Of a stretch of 40,480 nt of DNA, positions 20,872 to 29,417 are shown piece after piece. This DNA comes from Cytidiella melzeri. Taxonomy: Eukaryota; Basidiomycota; Agaricomycetes; Polyporales; Irpicaceae. A program made the position numbers and the translations under genes. Below the pieces are notes generated by a model. The model worked only from the letters and a program-made list of their open reading frames with translations. It did not search any database and was not told where the DNA came from. Within the stretch, counting starts at the first letter, position 1. Each line of letters starts with the position of its first letter. The stretch covers positions 1 through 40,480 of the forward strand of contig JABYQR010000387.1 in NCBI GenBank assembly GCA_022592445.1, given 5' to 3'.

Positions 20872-21640
20872 TGACATGGATAGTCCAACAGAGACCGGAT
20901 TTTTCCAAACATTGTCACAAGTTTACAGCCTTAAGCGCCTATCTAGAGCGCTTATTTTCCGGCTAGGAGTGTTACCAGACCTAACCCTAACCCGGGTCAC
21001 GTGACATCCTGCCTTATTTATCAATAGTCCAGACCCAAACCCTAGACTCAGTCTGGAGCGGTTCCAGATCAACCTAGGCTATTGTTCTATTGTTCCTCTT
21101 CCATTGATAGGGATTCCCCAGGGATTCCCCCAGATCTTATTGTTCTATTGTCTTTCGACTATTGTCTTCTATCTATTGTTAGGGATTCCCCCAGTTTCTA
21201 TTGTTCTATTGTTCCTATTCTATTGTTTTATTGTTCTATTGTTCTAGCTCTATTGTTCTACGTACCCTGGTCCTTGACAGTTACCCTGGTCCCTTATTGT
21301 TCTATTGTTACTCCAGCCCCACAGTTACTCCAGTCCCTAGTGTGGGAACTTGTGCACAGACCACCCAGCCACAGTATATATAGTAGACCTTACCCTTCCT
21401 AGCTCTGCATCTTGACCTCTCTGTCATTTGCACTGCTAGGTGAGTTACTGCATGTAACTTAGTATCATACCATATTAACTCTGTCATTTGCACTGCTAGT
21501 ATCCGGCCTCTGCGCCTGCTTGCCTGCTTATCATCGACTTTGACCTCGTTGTCGTCGTTGGAGATCTACTTCCACTTCCACTTCCTCTCCTCTTCACCCT
21601 TGTTTAGGGTTTATCAGCATAGCAGCAGTTGTCCGCGACA
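20872..21640 (+). repeat. Solo LTR of a B-family variant (769 bp)
   Basis: It begins TGACATGG, ends GTCCGCGACA and is flanked by CAAGT (20867-20871 and 21641-21645). It matches the B LTRs closely but has only one of the 19-bp repeats, extra TATTGTTC units, and coordinated changes in both copies of its internal repeat. It lies in C gag and leaves the frame intact when removed (769 + 5 bases is a multiple of three). No internal element sequence is present, so it is the product of LTR-LTR recombination. Confidence 0.95.
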
Positions 21641-22387
21641 CAAGTACTTGACCTTCTCCTGCAGCTCGTTAATGTCCTCCTGCTTCAACCTGGTCTGCCA
21701 CTCGTTTGCCGGTACCTCGCGAGGCACATATAGAGTACGCTCGCTAGTGGGCGCTACTGGCTTCGCCGCTGTTGCCTGAGGTGCGCTATACGTCGAGCTG
21801 GGTGCTACGGAGGTCCCGTGAAGAAAAGACTGCATTGCGTCGTTGATGTCCTTGACCTTGTAGCCGTCCGCTGGATGGATGTCGGGGAACTTGACTTGCA
21901 GCCGCGTTGCGATGTGCTTTATTTGCGGACCAATCGCCTCCTGACACCAGCGGTTCTTGTTGATCTCGGAGATCTTCGAGTTCTTAACCAGCCAGGTTGA
22001 CTGAGTGCTGTAGTTGCGGTAAAATTCGGCCCAGTCGCCTAAAGTGCGGAACCCCTTCTGTTTCCAGCTGGCTACGTATTCTATCAGGCCCTGTCTTGTA
22101 TAAAGCGCCGTAGCGTCCGCGCCGGGGTAGCACTTGAAGACCTCCGCTTTCCAGTCCTCGTAGGTTTCTGTCGCCGCGTAGCTTTTGAGTTCCTCCCACT
22201 GGTCCTGGACTGTGATGTCCACGTAGTTCGCGGCGTACTTCTTCTTCGCCTGCGCGTCCTGCACATTCGCGCGCGTGAATAACGTTTCAAGTGTGTCAAA
22301 GTAGCGCGCCAACGTCTGGGGCTCCGATTGATTGAACTTAGGCGCGTGCTTGTCACCGATCAAGGGCATAGTTTGTGCTGCGGCCAT
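21641..22387 (-). pseudogene. Element C gag, capsid half
   Basis: The likely start is the ATG at 22387 (MAAAQTMPLIGDKHAPKF), since the open frame upstream to 22603 begins only with GTG. Capsid features: FNQSEPQTLARYFDTLETLF, DQWEELKSYAA, YEDWKAEVFKCYPGAD, KGFRTLGDWAEFYRNY. The ORF runs into the solo LTR after EKVKYL and resumes at 20871. Together the two parts form a gag-pro gene of ordinary size. Confidence 0.87.
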
Positions 22388-22825
22388 CGTGACTACTAGT
22401 CTGGCGTTTGGTGGAAGTTGTTGTATTTTAGTTCGAATCCGCCCTATTATCGCGGTTGTAGGAGATTGCGAGCAGGCTCGAGTAGTCGATGTTGAGGATG
22501 AAGGGTGTGATGAAGGAAGAGGCGCTTCCGAAGGAGAGTCGGGGCTAGGGAGAGTAACGTTTGGTGTAGAGAATTCGGGAGTCGGCGACCTAGAACTTGG
22601 CACAGGAGTAGCTTGTCGCCTTCAATTTAGCGGGCTATCGCTCGTCCTCGCCGGATAATTGCTTCCGGGTCATCCTGCGCTTCCGTTAATACCGGGCTTG
22701 GTAAACTTCCGCCCCTTTGTCTCCTCGGAATTCTGGATCCTCTGGAACTCGTCTTGCCTTCTCTTCCGCGAAGCACGAGTGAAACTAGCGAAATCTATAG
22801 AGACCCCTCGCGGTGGGCTCCAAAA
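22388..22825 (-). other. Element C leader with primer-binding site
   Basis: Three bases after the LTR the minus strand reads TGGAGCCCACCGCGAGG (22822-22806), which starts with TGG and has the look of a site complementary to a tRNA 3' end (CCA). Which tRNA cannot be told without the host genome. The rest is leader sequence that stays open in the gag frame from 22603. Confidence 0.65.
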
Positions 22826-23414
22826 TGAGACACTGAGTCACGCTCCAAAACTAAGTACAACCTTAAAGACAACACAACCAACCACGAAGTGGCAATAGAA
22901 GTGTAAAGGTGTGGGAGCGCGGAAGTGTGAAAGTGTGCGAGGTGGTCTTAGAGTCCTAGTTTTACCTGTGCTGTAAAGAGCGACAAGGTTTGTGATATTG
23001 GTTTTTATGTGAATGGAGCTAGACGGGCAAACTACCACGCGTATTGCAGTTAAAAGGGGCTAGTCGGCGCGGTGAAAGCGAAAGAGTTTTAGCGCGGCTC
23101 AAAGAGAACGCGCGGGAGACATCGTGACTTGTAGTAAAACGGCGCGCGGAGAGACGCGGATGGTAAAAGCAGGCGCAGTATGAATCTCGAACACAAAACA
23201 CGGTTGCTGGTGAAGATGAAAGTAGTTGCTGTAAAACGCGGGCGCAGTGAAAGTGAACACAGTAAACTCAACGCAGTGAAGGTGGCAGACGCAATAATGC
23301 AGTAAAATAACGCAGTTAAGAAGCAAACGCAGTATAACGAAACCAAAAGGAACCGTAAGGGAAAGACAAGCTAATGGGGCGCGAGTCGCAGCGTAAGGCT
23401 ATATAAGGCCGCAG

Positions 23415-23942
23415 TCAATATGACTCGATAGACTGCGCGCGGGGGCGGTAGTGTAGAACAACACCTCCCGAGCGGCGATGCGTATTGCAAGCAAATGCGT
23501 GGCCAACAACAACGTTGGTAGAGCTTGTAAGATTGAACTGTACTAGTTCGCACTCGTGGTCCTCGCCTTCAAAGTCTGGTGACAGCCAACAATCTGGATG
23601 CGGCGCACGCAGGCGATCACAGTCGAGCGGAACGAAAGGTCCTGAGCGCAGGGGAATTGGGTGGTCGCTCTGAGTGTTGCAATAGGAGCAGTTATCAAGT
23701 GAGTCTGCGACAGAGGCAACGGACGGCGCTGGCGAGGGTGATTTAGGGGCAGATCTCTCAGGGGAGACCGTAGGCGCTACTGGGGGTTCTAGCGGCGGTG
23801 TGGGCGCGGGAATGATGGGGTAGCAATGAAGAACCTCGCGCGGGCGCGGGCGGTATGGGCAGCAACCATCTGGTAGATGGGGAACTGTGGGACAATAACG
23901 GCAAACACGAGGCGGGTTGTTGATGGTAGGCGCAGCGGACAT
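23415..23942 (-). CDS. Cys-rich ORF inside the C-family LTR, 175 residues
   Basis: ATG (23942) lies about 150 bases after the TATA box with no ATG between. Residues 14-29 contain CRYCPTVPHLPDGCCP; further pairs are CSYC (about 85-88), DCDR, PDCW, HEC and ACNTH, so several metal-binding clusters are possible. The middle is Pro/Ser-rich (EPPVAPTVSPERSAPKS). No signal peptide or membrane segment is seen. The copy at 36702-37229 has the same length, no indel, and a nearly invariant C-terminal half. I recognise no family. Because it lies in the transcribed part of the LTR it would be the first cistron of the C transcript, upstream of gag. Confidence 0.6.
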   Translation of the reverse strand: MSAAPTINNPPRVCRYCPTVPHLPDGCCPYRPRPREVLHCYPIIPAPTPPLEPPVAPTVSPERSAPKSPSPAPSVASVADSLDNCSYCNTQSDHPIPLRSGPFVPLDCDRLRAPHPDCWLSPDFEGEDHECELVQFNLTSSTNVVVGHAFACNTHRRSGGVVLHYRPRAQSIESY

Positions 23943-24094
23943 AAACGTGGAGAAAGACCCAATGAGACAACACAGGGGAGACTACAGCTATTAGTGCGAA
24001 GAGACTCCCTTGACGCAAGCGCAAAGCGTAAAATGAACTCTGAGAACTGGGGTGGGGATTGATTGATTTTTCTACGCAGTACAGGCAACACCTT

Positions 24095-24102
24095 TTTATA
24101 TA
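24095..24102 (-). promoter_or_regulatory. TATA box of the C 5' LTR
   Basis: Minus strand TATATAAA within GTATATAAAAAGGTG. It is conserved at 36544-36551 in the solo copy. Confidence 0.65.
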
Positions 24103-24679
24103 CCCTAAGGACCCTCTCCTAAACCTTTCCTTCTATGTTCTAAACCCAAACGCGAGAGCGAGGAAACATGGTGGGAGAATACTTCCGTTTGCGGAGGCAA
24201 AATGTCCAGCGAGTCGACGCCTGGCAGGACACAGTGTTGGTCGACGTGGAGAAGCGGCGCGCGCCCTTGCGCTGAAGGGGCGCCAACCGTTGCGAGCAGG
24301 TGATGAGGCGCCGTCCAAGAGTTGCACAGCGTGGTGTGATAGGAGTCTTCCTGAAACGGGGTTCGCGAGTCAAGTTTCTTCTATCGTTGGTACGACCCGC
24401 GTCCGAAACACTTGGTGGCTGGCCGGCCCATGCTCCGATGCAAAAGGGGTGTGTCTGCGAGTCAGAGTTTGGTGCAAGTTCTCGGCCTCGGATGTTTCCG
24501 GCGCGTTGCTGCTCCTTGTCAAGTCCTCAGGTCCTCGGCGAACTTCTCGTGACCTTGGTGAACTCCTCGTGCCCGCAACACTGGGAAAGTGAAGGGATTT
24601 GCCGCTCAGGATGATGCGGGCCGCGCAAATGGCGGGCTGCTGCCGGGTCTCCGCGCCTAGCCGATTTTTGGGCGTATCA

Positions 24680-25014
24680 GCGCGTTCCCTCATTCCACGA
24701 GGGGACCTGCGGGACATGGGCATCTGGGTCAACGCCTTCTCGAGCTGGGGTACTGGAATCATTATTAATGGAAGATGGGCTGCTTGGAAGTTGACCAAAG
24801 GGTGGAAGGCAAATGGCCGCGATATTGGATGGGCGGAAATGATTGCGGTCGAACTCGCAACGCTCTCTCAACACTTTGCGTTTCTCAAATGCTGATATTC
24901 TAGTACGCAGTGATAACGTCGGCGTGGTGGGTGCGGTCAATAGAGGCCGTAGTCGCAACTTCCAAGTAAACCTCTCTATCCGTGGGGTGGTCGTAATCTT
25001 AGAGGAAGCCTTCA
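24680..25014 (+). pseudogene. DIRS/Ngaro-like RNase H fragment
   Basis: The sequence right of C encodes SLIPRGDLRDMGIWVNAF, SSWGTGIIINGRWAAWKL and GRDIGWAEMIAVEL, then in another frame ILVRSDNVGVVGAVNRGRS. This is the RNase H pattern of DIRS-type elements of mushroom fungi. The first catalytic position, usually VDAS, reads VNAF, so the Asp is lost. A frame change lies near 24885. The reverse transcriptase that should come first is on the other side of element C, outside the window. Confidence 0.8.
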
Positions 25015-26239
25015 TTGGCAAACCCTCTCAACTCTTCTGTCTTTCGCCCTCCGGTTCTTGCTGCAGATCGCCTTGCTTTTTGGACTACACCTTACGCTAT
25101 GAATTTCCGACAATCTCTTGTCGCTGACGTCTCAGTTGATGCTCCCAAGTCTCTGCTCAACATCATGCTCGCTTCGATTGAACCCAACACCCGGAAGAAC
25201 TACGGTGCCGGTCTCTTACGCTTCAACCAATACTGTGACTGTCTGGGGATAGCCGAGTCGCGGCGTATGCCAGCGTCGGATGTATTACTCTCGTGCTTTG
25301 TTGCTAAATGGGGCGGTATTGTCTCTCGTTCTACCATTGACACTTGGATTGTGGGCTTATCTTTCTGGCACTCTATCAATGGTGCACCGTGGCTCAGTGC
25401 CAAAACGCTGAAGATCACATGCGCGGGTGCTCTAGAGGTTCAACCTTCTGTCAAGCCAAAACGACCTCCTGTCACGCTCGAACATATGAACGCGCTGTTT
25501 TCACATCTAGACCTTTCAAATTCCTTTGACGTCGCAGTCTTTGCGGTTGCATGTTTCGCTTTTTTGGGGCACGAGGCGGTATGGGCTTTTTTGACCTCAC
25601 GGCTTCTGATTTCACCTTGCTTATCGTAATAATTTTGGCTCAAGGCTAGGAGAACTTGTCATCCTGTCATCCCACAGTTTTGACAAAACAAAACATGTCA
25701 CTTGTTCCGTGCCTCTAAAACTCAACTCCCTTCCGGATGGGAAATCATACTATTCCCTCGATATACCATGGTCAAAAACCACCAAACACACGGGTCTTGT
25801 GGTAACAGTCACAGAAAATGGTGAATCTACCTTCCCAATCTGTGCCCTTACCCATCATCTCAAATGCAACGCCATGGTACCTCCCGATGCTCCTTTCTTT
25901 GCCTTTGTCTCCCTTTCAGAACAAGGTTGGGACCCTATGACACGCGAATGGTTTCTTGTGCGTTGCAACCAGGCGTGGGCAAAGGCTGGTTTAGGTGCGT
26001 TGACGGGTCATTGCTTCCGAATCGGAGGAGCTACCGAACTCCTTCTTCGAGGTACCCCCCCAGATATTGTTGCGGTTCAAGGGGGTTGGAGATCACGTGC
26101 GTTTCTCGAGTATTGGCAAAAGATTGATTCGATTCTCCCGCTTTTTATTTCTAATTCCTTCGACAAGTTGCGCCTTCAGTTAGCTCAGGACTCTATAGAT
26201 AAGTTCCGGAAGTCTCGTTCCTTTGTTCTGTCAGCTTAG
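25015..26239 (+). pseudogene. Tyrosine recombinase of the DIRS/Ngaro-like element
   Basis: Tyrosine recombinases replace integrase in these elements. The N-terminal core-binding part shows IEPNTRKNYGAGLLRFNQYC, ESRRMPASDVLLSCFVA and RPPVTLEHMNALFSHLDLSN. The catalytic part resumes at 25645 with RLGELVIL and has IPWSKTTKHTG, the H-x-x-R box GHCFRIGGATELLLRG and GGWRSRAFLEYWQK, where the Tyr is the likely nucleophile. The two parts join if a 66-nt intron (25579-25644) is removed and one extra T in the T-run at 25560-25565 is ignored. The ORF start by itself is not an ATG; the domain may be the end of a longer polyprotein. Confidence 0.85.
25579..25644 (+). other. Candidate intron in the tyrosine recombinase
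   Basis: GTATGG...CTCAAG, 66 nt. Joining CG (25577-25578) to GCTA (25645) gives Arg-Leu-Gly-Glu-Leu, the conserved box around the first catalytic Arg. Both frames upstream and downstream otherwise end in nonsense. Confidence 0.5.
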
Positions 26240-26790
26240 CAATTCATTCACATAATCTGCATGTCCAGAAATTATGTTGCCGCACCCCCCAATTTTATCT
26301 TATTGTAATCTGAATGTTGCCCTCCCTTTTGAGGAAACAAAGAACTGCAGGCTGGTGCGAGCCTTTAGGGGTGAGTCGTCTTGCGTTGCACACGACTGTT
26401 GTGGCTCGCGCCCTTGGGTGGTGAGCCGTGTTCGCAATGTCTTGCTTTTCACCTCACGCTCAGTCGGACTCGGGCACACATGAGCTGGCGTTTTGTCCTC
26501 CTCCTTTGGGCATTGACCCTTCCTTGCAGCTTCCCGCCACATTGTTCACGAGGAGGAGTTCGGACAAATGTTCCCTTTCTGGGAGCTTTCCTGCGCCACG
26601 AAGCTCGAAATGAGCGCTCCCCAATGCACACGAGTCTTCCGGTTTCCGGTGGTTTTCAAGCCCAAAAAGACGCCTTTCTGGCTACCGGAGGTTTTCGGAA
26701 AGTGTGCCGGTGGAGGGCCAGGCCCCCTCCAACTAAGGCTAATATTTGAAAATTTGTTTCTATCTATCTTTCCTTTTTAATTAATGATTA
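26240..26790 (+). other. 3' noncoding end of the DIRS-like element
   Basis: No gene is visible. It contains a nested hairpin (GCGAGCC 26357-26363 with GGCTCGC 26403-26409, enclosing AGTCGT 26374-26379 with ACGACT 26392-26397). Two similar ACCGG/CCGGTGG blocks lie near 26640-26695, and a near-palindrome TGGAGGGCC-A-GGCCCCCTCCA near 26710. Such features fit the terminal repeats of DIRS-type elements, but the partner repeat is outside the window. Confidence 0.45.
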
Positions 26791-26884
26791 GGTAGAGGAA
26801 AAATATAGATCTTATAATCCGTGACGTTCCCCTACTCCCTCAAATATCCTTGTTACCCTCAAGCTTAGCTGCTAAGCACTTAGG

Positions 26885-27058
26885 AAGCTGAGGTAATAAC
26901 CCTGTTAGGGACGTTGGTAGAAGCCGCTAGAGTCACTTGGAACTGCTGAGGCACCCTCTTGACAATGGGGAAAAGTGGACTCAATGACCAAGGTGTTCAT
27001 TCAAAACTCTTTGCACAGAGTTCAAAGCAAGAAGGGGAGGGGGGGAGGGGGGGGGTAA
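26885..27058 (+). pseudogene. 3' terminal remnant of an F/E-family gypsy element with polypurine tract
   Basis: About 170 bp match the 3' noncoding end of element E in inverse orientation (34686-34860), from GAGGT-AATAACC to the purine tract at about 27031-27055 (a G-run of expanded length, then TAA). No coding sequence remains upstream of it; the left side (26791-26884) is unassigned. Confidence 0.75.
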
Positions 27059-27105
27059 AGTCACAGATTTTCAATGTTTCCACAAGACTTGTCTTAACAG
27101 GCAAC

Positions 27106-27861
27106 TGTCGTGGATGGCCCAACTAGCCCTTATTTTTCACAATTTACCTCTTGTTTTTACCGTTAGAACTCCGGGCTGCAACCCAGTTGCAATCCTCTCT
27201 GCACAAACTCCTTTGCACATCTATTAAGCGCCCGTATCACGTGGCTTAGACGCTCTACATGGTCACGTTACTTGCTACTGCGTAACACTGGCATGTGACT
27301 TAGCTTAAGTAAGACCACATGGCTACAACCACATGGCTCAGCCCATAGCTAGGGTTTGACATCATAGATACTGTTCACATGGACTCCTTTTGTTCTTTCC
27401 CTATTGTTCTCTTTATGGAAGAATGTTCTCACAGGTGTGGGAATGGAATACAATAGTTGGTCTCCTTTTAGATAGATTCTCTCACGAGTAGAGTTCTTGG
27501 CAAAGTCTAGACAGTAGCTATTGTTCTCCTTTAGGTAGTTCTTTTGTTCTTCGTTCACACGGCTTCTTGCAAAGCCTGCCCTCAACATGGTCTGTGCGCA
27601 GGTCCCTGAAGTCTATGTATACTGCTGCATGTACGCTCCTAGCCCCCCATCTCAACCTCTTGGTCTTTACTGGGCTAGGTAAGCAAACCCCCTCTGTACT
27701 ACATAGCTAGTAGACAGAATACTAACTTGGTCTTTACTAGGCTAGATTTTTGAACAAGTTTGATAGCTGGTGAACACATTGTGCTTCACGCCTGCCACCA
27801 CCTCTTTGTTGTCATCCACATCGTGTCCCTGTTTGTCACGTCGAGCCCTGTCTCCGTGTCA
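27106..27861 (+). repeat. Solo LTR of family G (756 bp)
   Basis: TGTCGTGG...GTGTCA, flanked by GCAAC (27101-27105 and 27862-27866). The F LTR reads on without loss when it is removed. It contains a candidate intron 27679-27745 with donor GTAAGC, the consensus branch TACTAAC (27720-27726) and acceptor CTAG, bracketed by a 20-bp repeat with one mismatch. This sets its orientation as plus. No partner LTR or internal sequence is present. Confidence 0.88.
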
Positions 27862-28301
27862 GCAACAGTATTGATGGGAATATTTAGGTGCTTATCCAGT
27901 GCTTATCCGGCGTCTAGTTAGGGGCTTATGCAGCACTTATCTGGCACTTATTCCGGCACCTATTTCAGCGCTTATCAATTGATGCGCTGATGCACCTTCT
28001 GCCTCTGATGTGCTGATGCACTCCTTTCCTTATCTGTGTATCACATGATAGAAGTTCATAGAACTCTCTGGACCCTTGTGGAACAAGCTGGAACTATGAT
28101 GTCGTAGTTGTCACAAACATGCACACTTTTTCCTTTTCTTTTCTTTTTTATTTTCCTTATCTTATCTTATCAATGGCACATGATCATAGAAGGTGCTGGA
28201 ACATTGTGGAACATTGTAGAACATTGCATCATAGCACACCATACGTTCCCACAGCAGTATTAGGAGTACAGACCCAGTACCAGGGGTCCTTGTCTGAGAT
28301 G

Positions 28302-28309
28302 TATATAAA
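28302..28309 (+). promoter_or_regulatory. TATA box of the F LTR
   Basis: TATATAAA, about 40 bp before the first copy of the CCTGGTCTTTAG repeat. Confidence 0.6.
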
Positions 28310-28359
28310 CCCACCCTGTAGCTTTCTAAAGACCTCAGATTCTACCTCCTGGTCTTTAG

Positions 28360-28415
28360 GTGACGTCCACCTTGTACCTAGTCCCTCACTGTACTAATTA
28401 TAACCTGGTCTTTAG
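28360..28415 (+). other. Candidate intron in the F LTR
   Basis: Donor GTGACG after the first CCTGGTCTTTAG (28348-28359), branch-like TACTAAT (28392-28398), acceptor TAG at the end of the second copy (28404-28415). Length 56 nt. Confidence 0.45.
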
Positions 28416-28660
28416 CTCATTATCAGCTGCTCCCTGGTCGTCGTCTCTCCCCCTTTCCTCATCATCAGTTCCCCTGTTGTCATCGTCCACGCAAGTTCAG
28501 TCGTTGTTCCTCCCTACCCATCGTCACTTCCTCGCTCTGCATAGATTTTGGTTGTGTCCTTGACATTAGGTAGAATCTCCGTACGCTCGCCTGGACGTCG
28601 CACAACCGTACACTTCCTTTTCCCCAAAGTTTATAAAAGTTTAGTCCCCCCGGTTTACCA

Positions 28661-28713
28661 GTACGTTGTATTGGCCCAAACCTTTGATCTTACATCTCAC
28701 TTTGTGGCTGTAG
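28661..28713 (+). other. Candidate leader intron creating the F ORF1 start codon
   Basis: Donor GTACGT after CCA (28660) and acceptor GGCTGTAG (28713), 53 nt. Splicing gives CC-A|TG-CCC-AAG-GAC, an ATG in a good context that opens MPKD, parallel to MPKE in element B. In unspliced RNA the codon is GTG. Confidence 0.6.
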
Positions 28714-29376
28714 TGCCCAAGGACGTACACATTTGTCGCCGCGTACCCGAGTCTTTCTTCGAGGCTCACCAAGGACTACGCGAGCAAAGTCGTCCTCGTC
28801 TCTACACAGAAAAGGACCTTGAAGCCATTGTCTCCTATGTTTCACGCCGCCCTCACTACCACCCTCTGGGCACCAGGCTTCCTGCCTTCGACCACAAAAA
28901 GTTTTCTCGTGACAACGAGTCCATCAAGGAACATGCGCAAACCCTTGCGGGACTGAATTGAGAAACTGTCTCTCAAGGATTGCATCTCCCGGGCACCCCT
29001 GCCACCTCGCCCAGACGCACAAAAACTTTTGACACTGGATTTCCACAAGTTTTTTATCAAGGATCAAGTCGACATCCTCGAGCCAAAGATTGAGGCCACT
29101 ACCAGACGCCTCAAGATTTTGATCGAACTCACTCGCAACCAGGACAATCCACAGACTAAGGCAATCTTACTCCTCAATGATAAACTCCTACATCTCATTG
29201 ACCATACAGAGCAAGTACTCTCCACGTGTACGCCCGCCCAACTCAAAGCACTGAATTGGGGCCTGCAGTCAGTAGGGCAGATCAACTTCACGCAATTACG
29301 CAAGAGGTTGACAGAAGTTATGAGTAGAGTTGCATTTGTAGCAGATGGAGGATACTTCGAAAAACTTCCTTTGTAA
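28714..29376 (+). pseudogene. ORF1 of element F, homologue of B ORF1
   Basis: The start A is at 28660 by splicing. The reading includes VHICRRVPESFFEAHQGL, YTEKDLEAIVSYVSRR, then a frame change near 28955-28962, then KLLTLDFHKFFIKDQVDI and LKALNWGLQSVGQINFTQLR. It has the same layout and similar length as B ORF1, with low identity apart from these blocks. It ends in TAATAG at 29374-29379, so here no single-codon readthrough into gag is possible. Gag is missing: 40 bases later the LTR H begins. Confidence 0.72.
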
Positions 29377-29417
29377 TAGATAGTCATCATTGAGTGCAAT
29401 AATCTATTCCACGTCTT

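Larger units (their letters stand above)
1..24679 (-). mobile_element. Ty3/gypsy retrotransposon C (host of two insertions, left end outside window)
   Basis: Element C reads on the minus strand from its 5' LTR (22826-24679) through gag, protease and reverse transcriptase to the left edge of the window. It is interrupted by a solo LTR of family B (20872-21640) and by the whole of element A (607-18278). Taking out each insertion with one copy of its 5-bp duplication leaves gag and RT in frame, which I checked codon by codon across both joints. C itself sits in the RNase H part of a DIRS-like element (right flank 24680). Its 3' LTR and its own target duplication lie left of the window. Confidence 0.88.
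22826..24679 (-). repeat. Element C 5' LTR (1854 bp), with internal ORF
   Basis: On the minus strand it starts TGATACGCCC and ends AGTGTCTCA. The second copy is the solo LTR 35967-37811 (starts TGATATGCCC, ends AGTGTCCCA), which fixes both ends. It contains a TATA box, an ORF of 175 codons whose ATG is the first after that box, and downstream a run of ACTGCG motifs. Its right end abuts the DIRS-like RNase H at 24680. Confidence 0.9.
27059..28565 (+). repeat. LTR of family F, split by solo LTR G
   Basis: Begins AGTCACAGATTTTC (the first base T is mutated; E and H have TGTCACAG) and ends TTGACA, followed by TTAGGT as in element B after its LTR. Without the 756-bp insertion and one duplication it is about 746 bp. 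U3 carries the CTTATC-rich array (27880-27975); a TATA box is at 28302-28309 and a repeat-bracketed intron candidate at 28360-28415. The left side has a polypurine tract and the right side ORF1, so the LTR joins the 3' end of one element to the 5' start of another. Confidence 0.8.

Noticed and set aside
24059..24592. 177-codon plus-strand ORF in the upstream part of the C LTR, with a partner at 36186-36581 on the minus strand
   Set aside because: It runs against the direction of the LTR promoter and gene, and the partner ORF has different ends and length; the sense 175-codon ORF is the better candidate.
27016..27060. G-rich run as a G-quadruplex
   Set aside because: It sits exactly where the polypurine tract belongs; its length is better explained by homopolymer growth.
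27349..27588. 79-codon minus-strand ORF in LTR G
   Set aside because: No conservation evidence and no motif; expected by chance.
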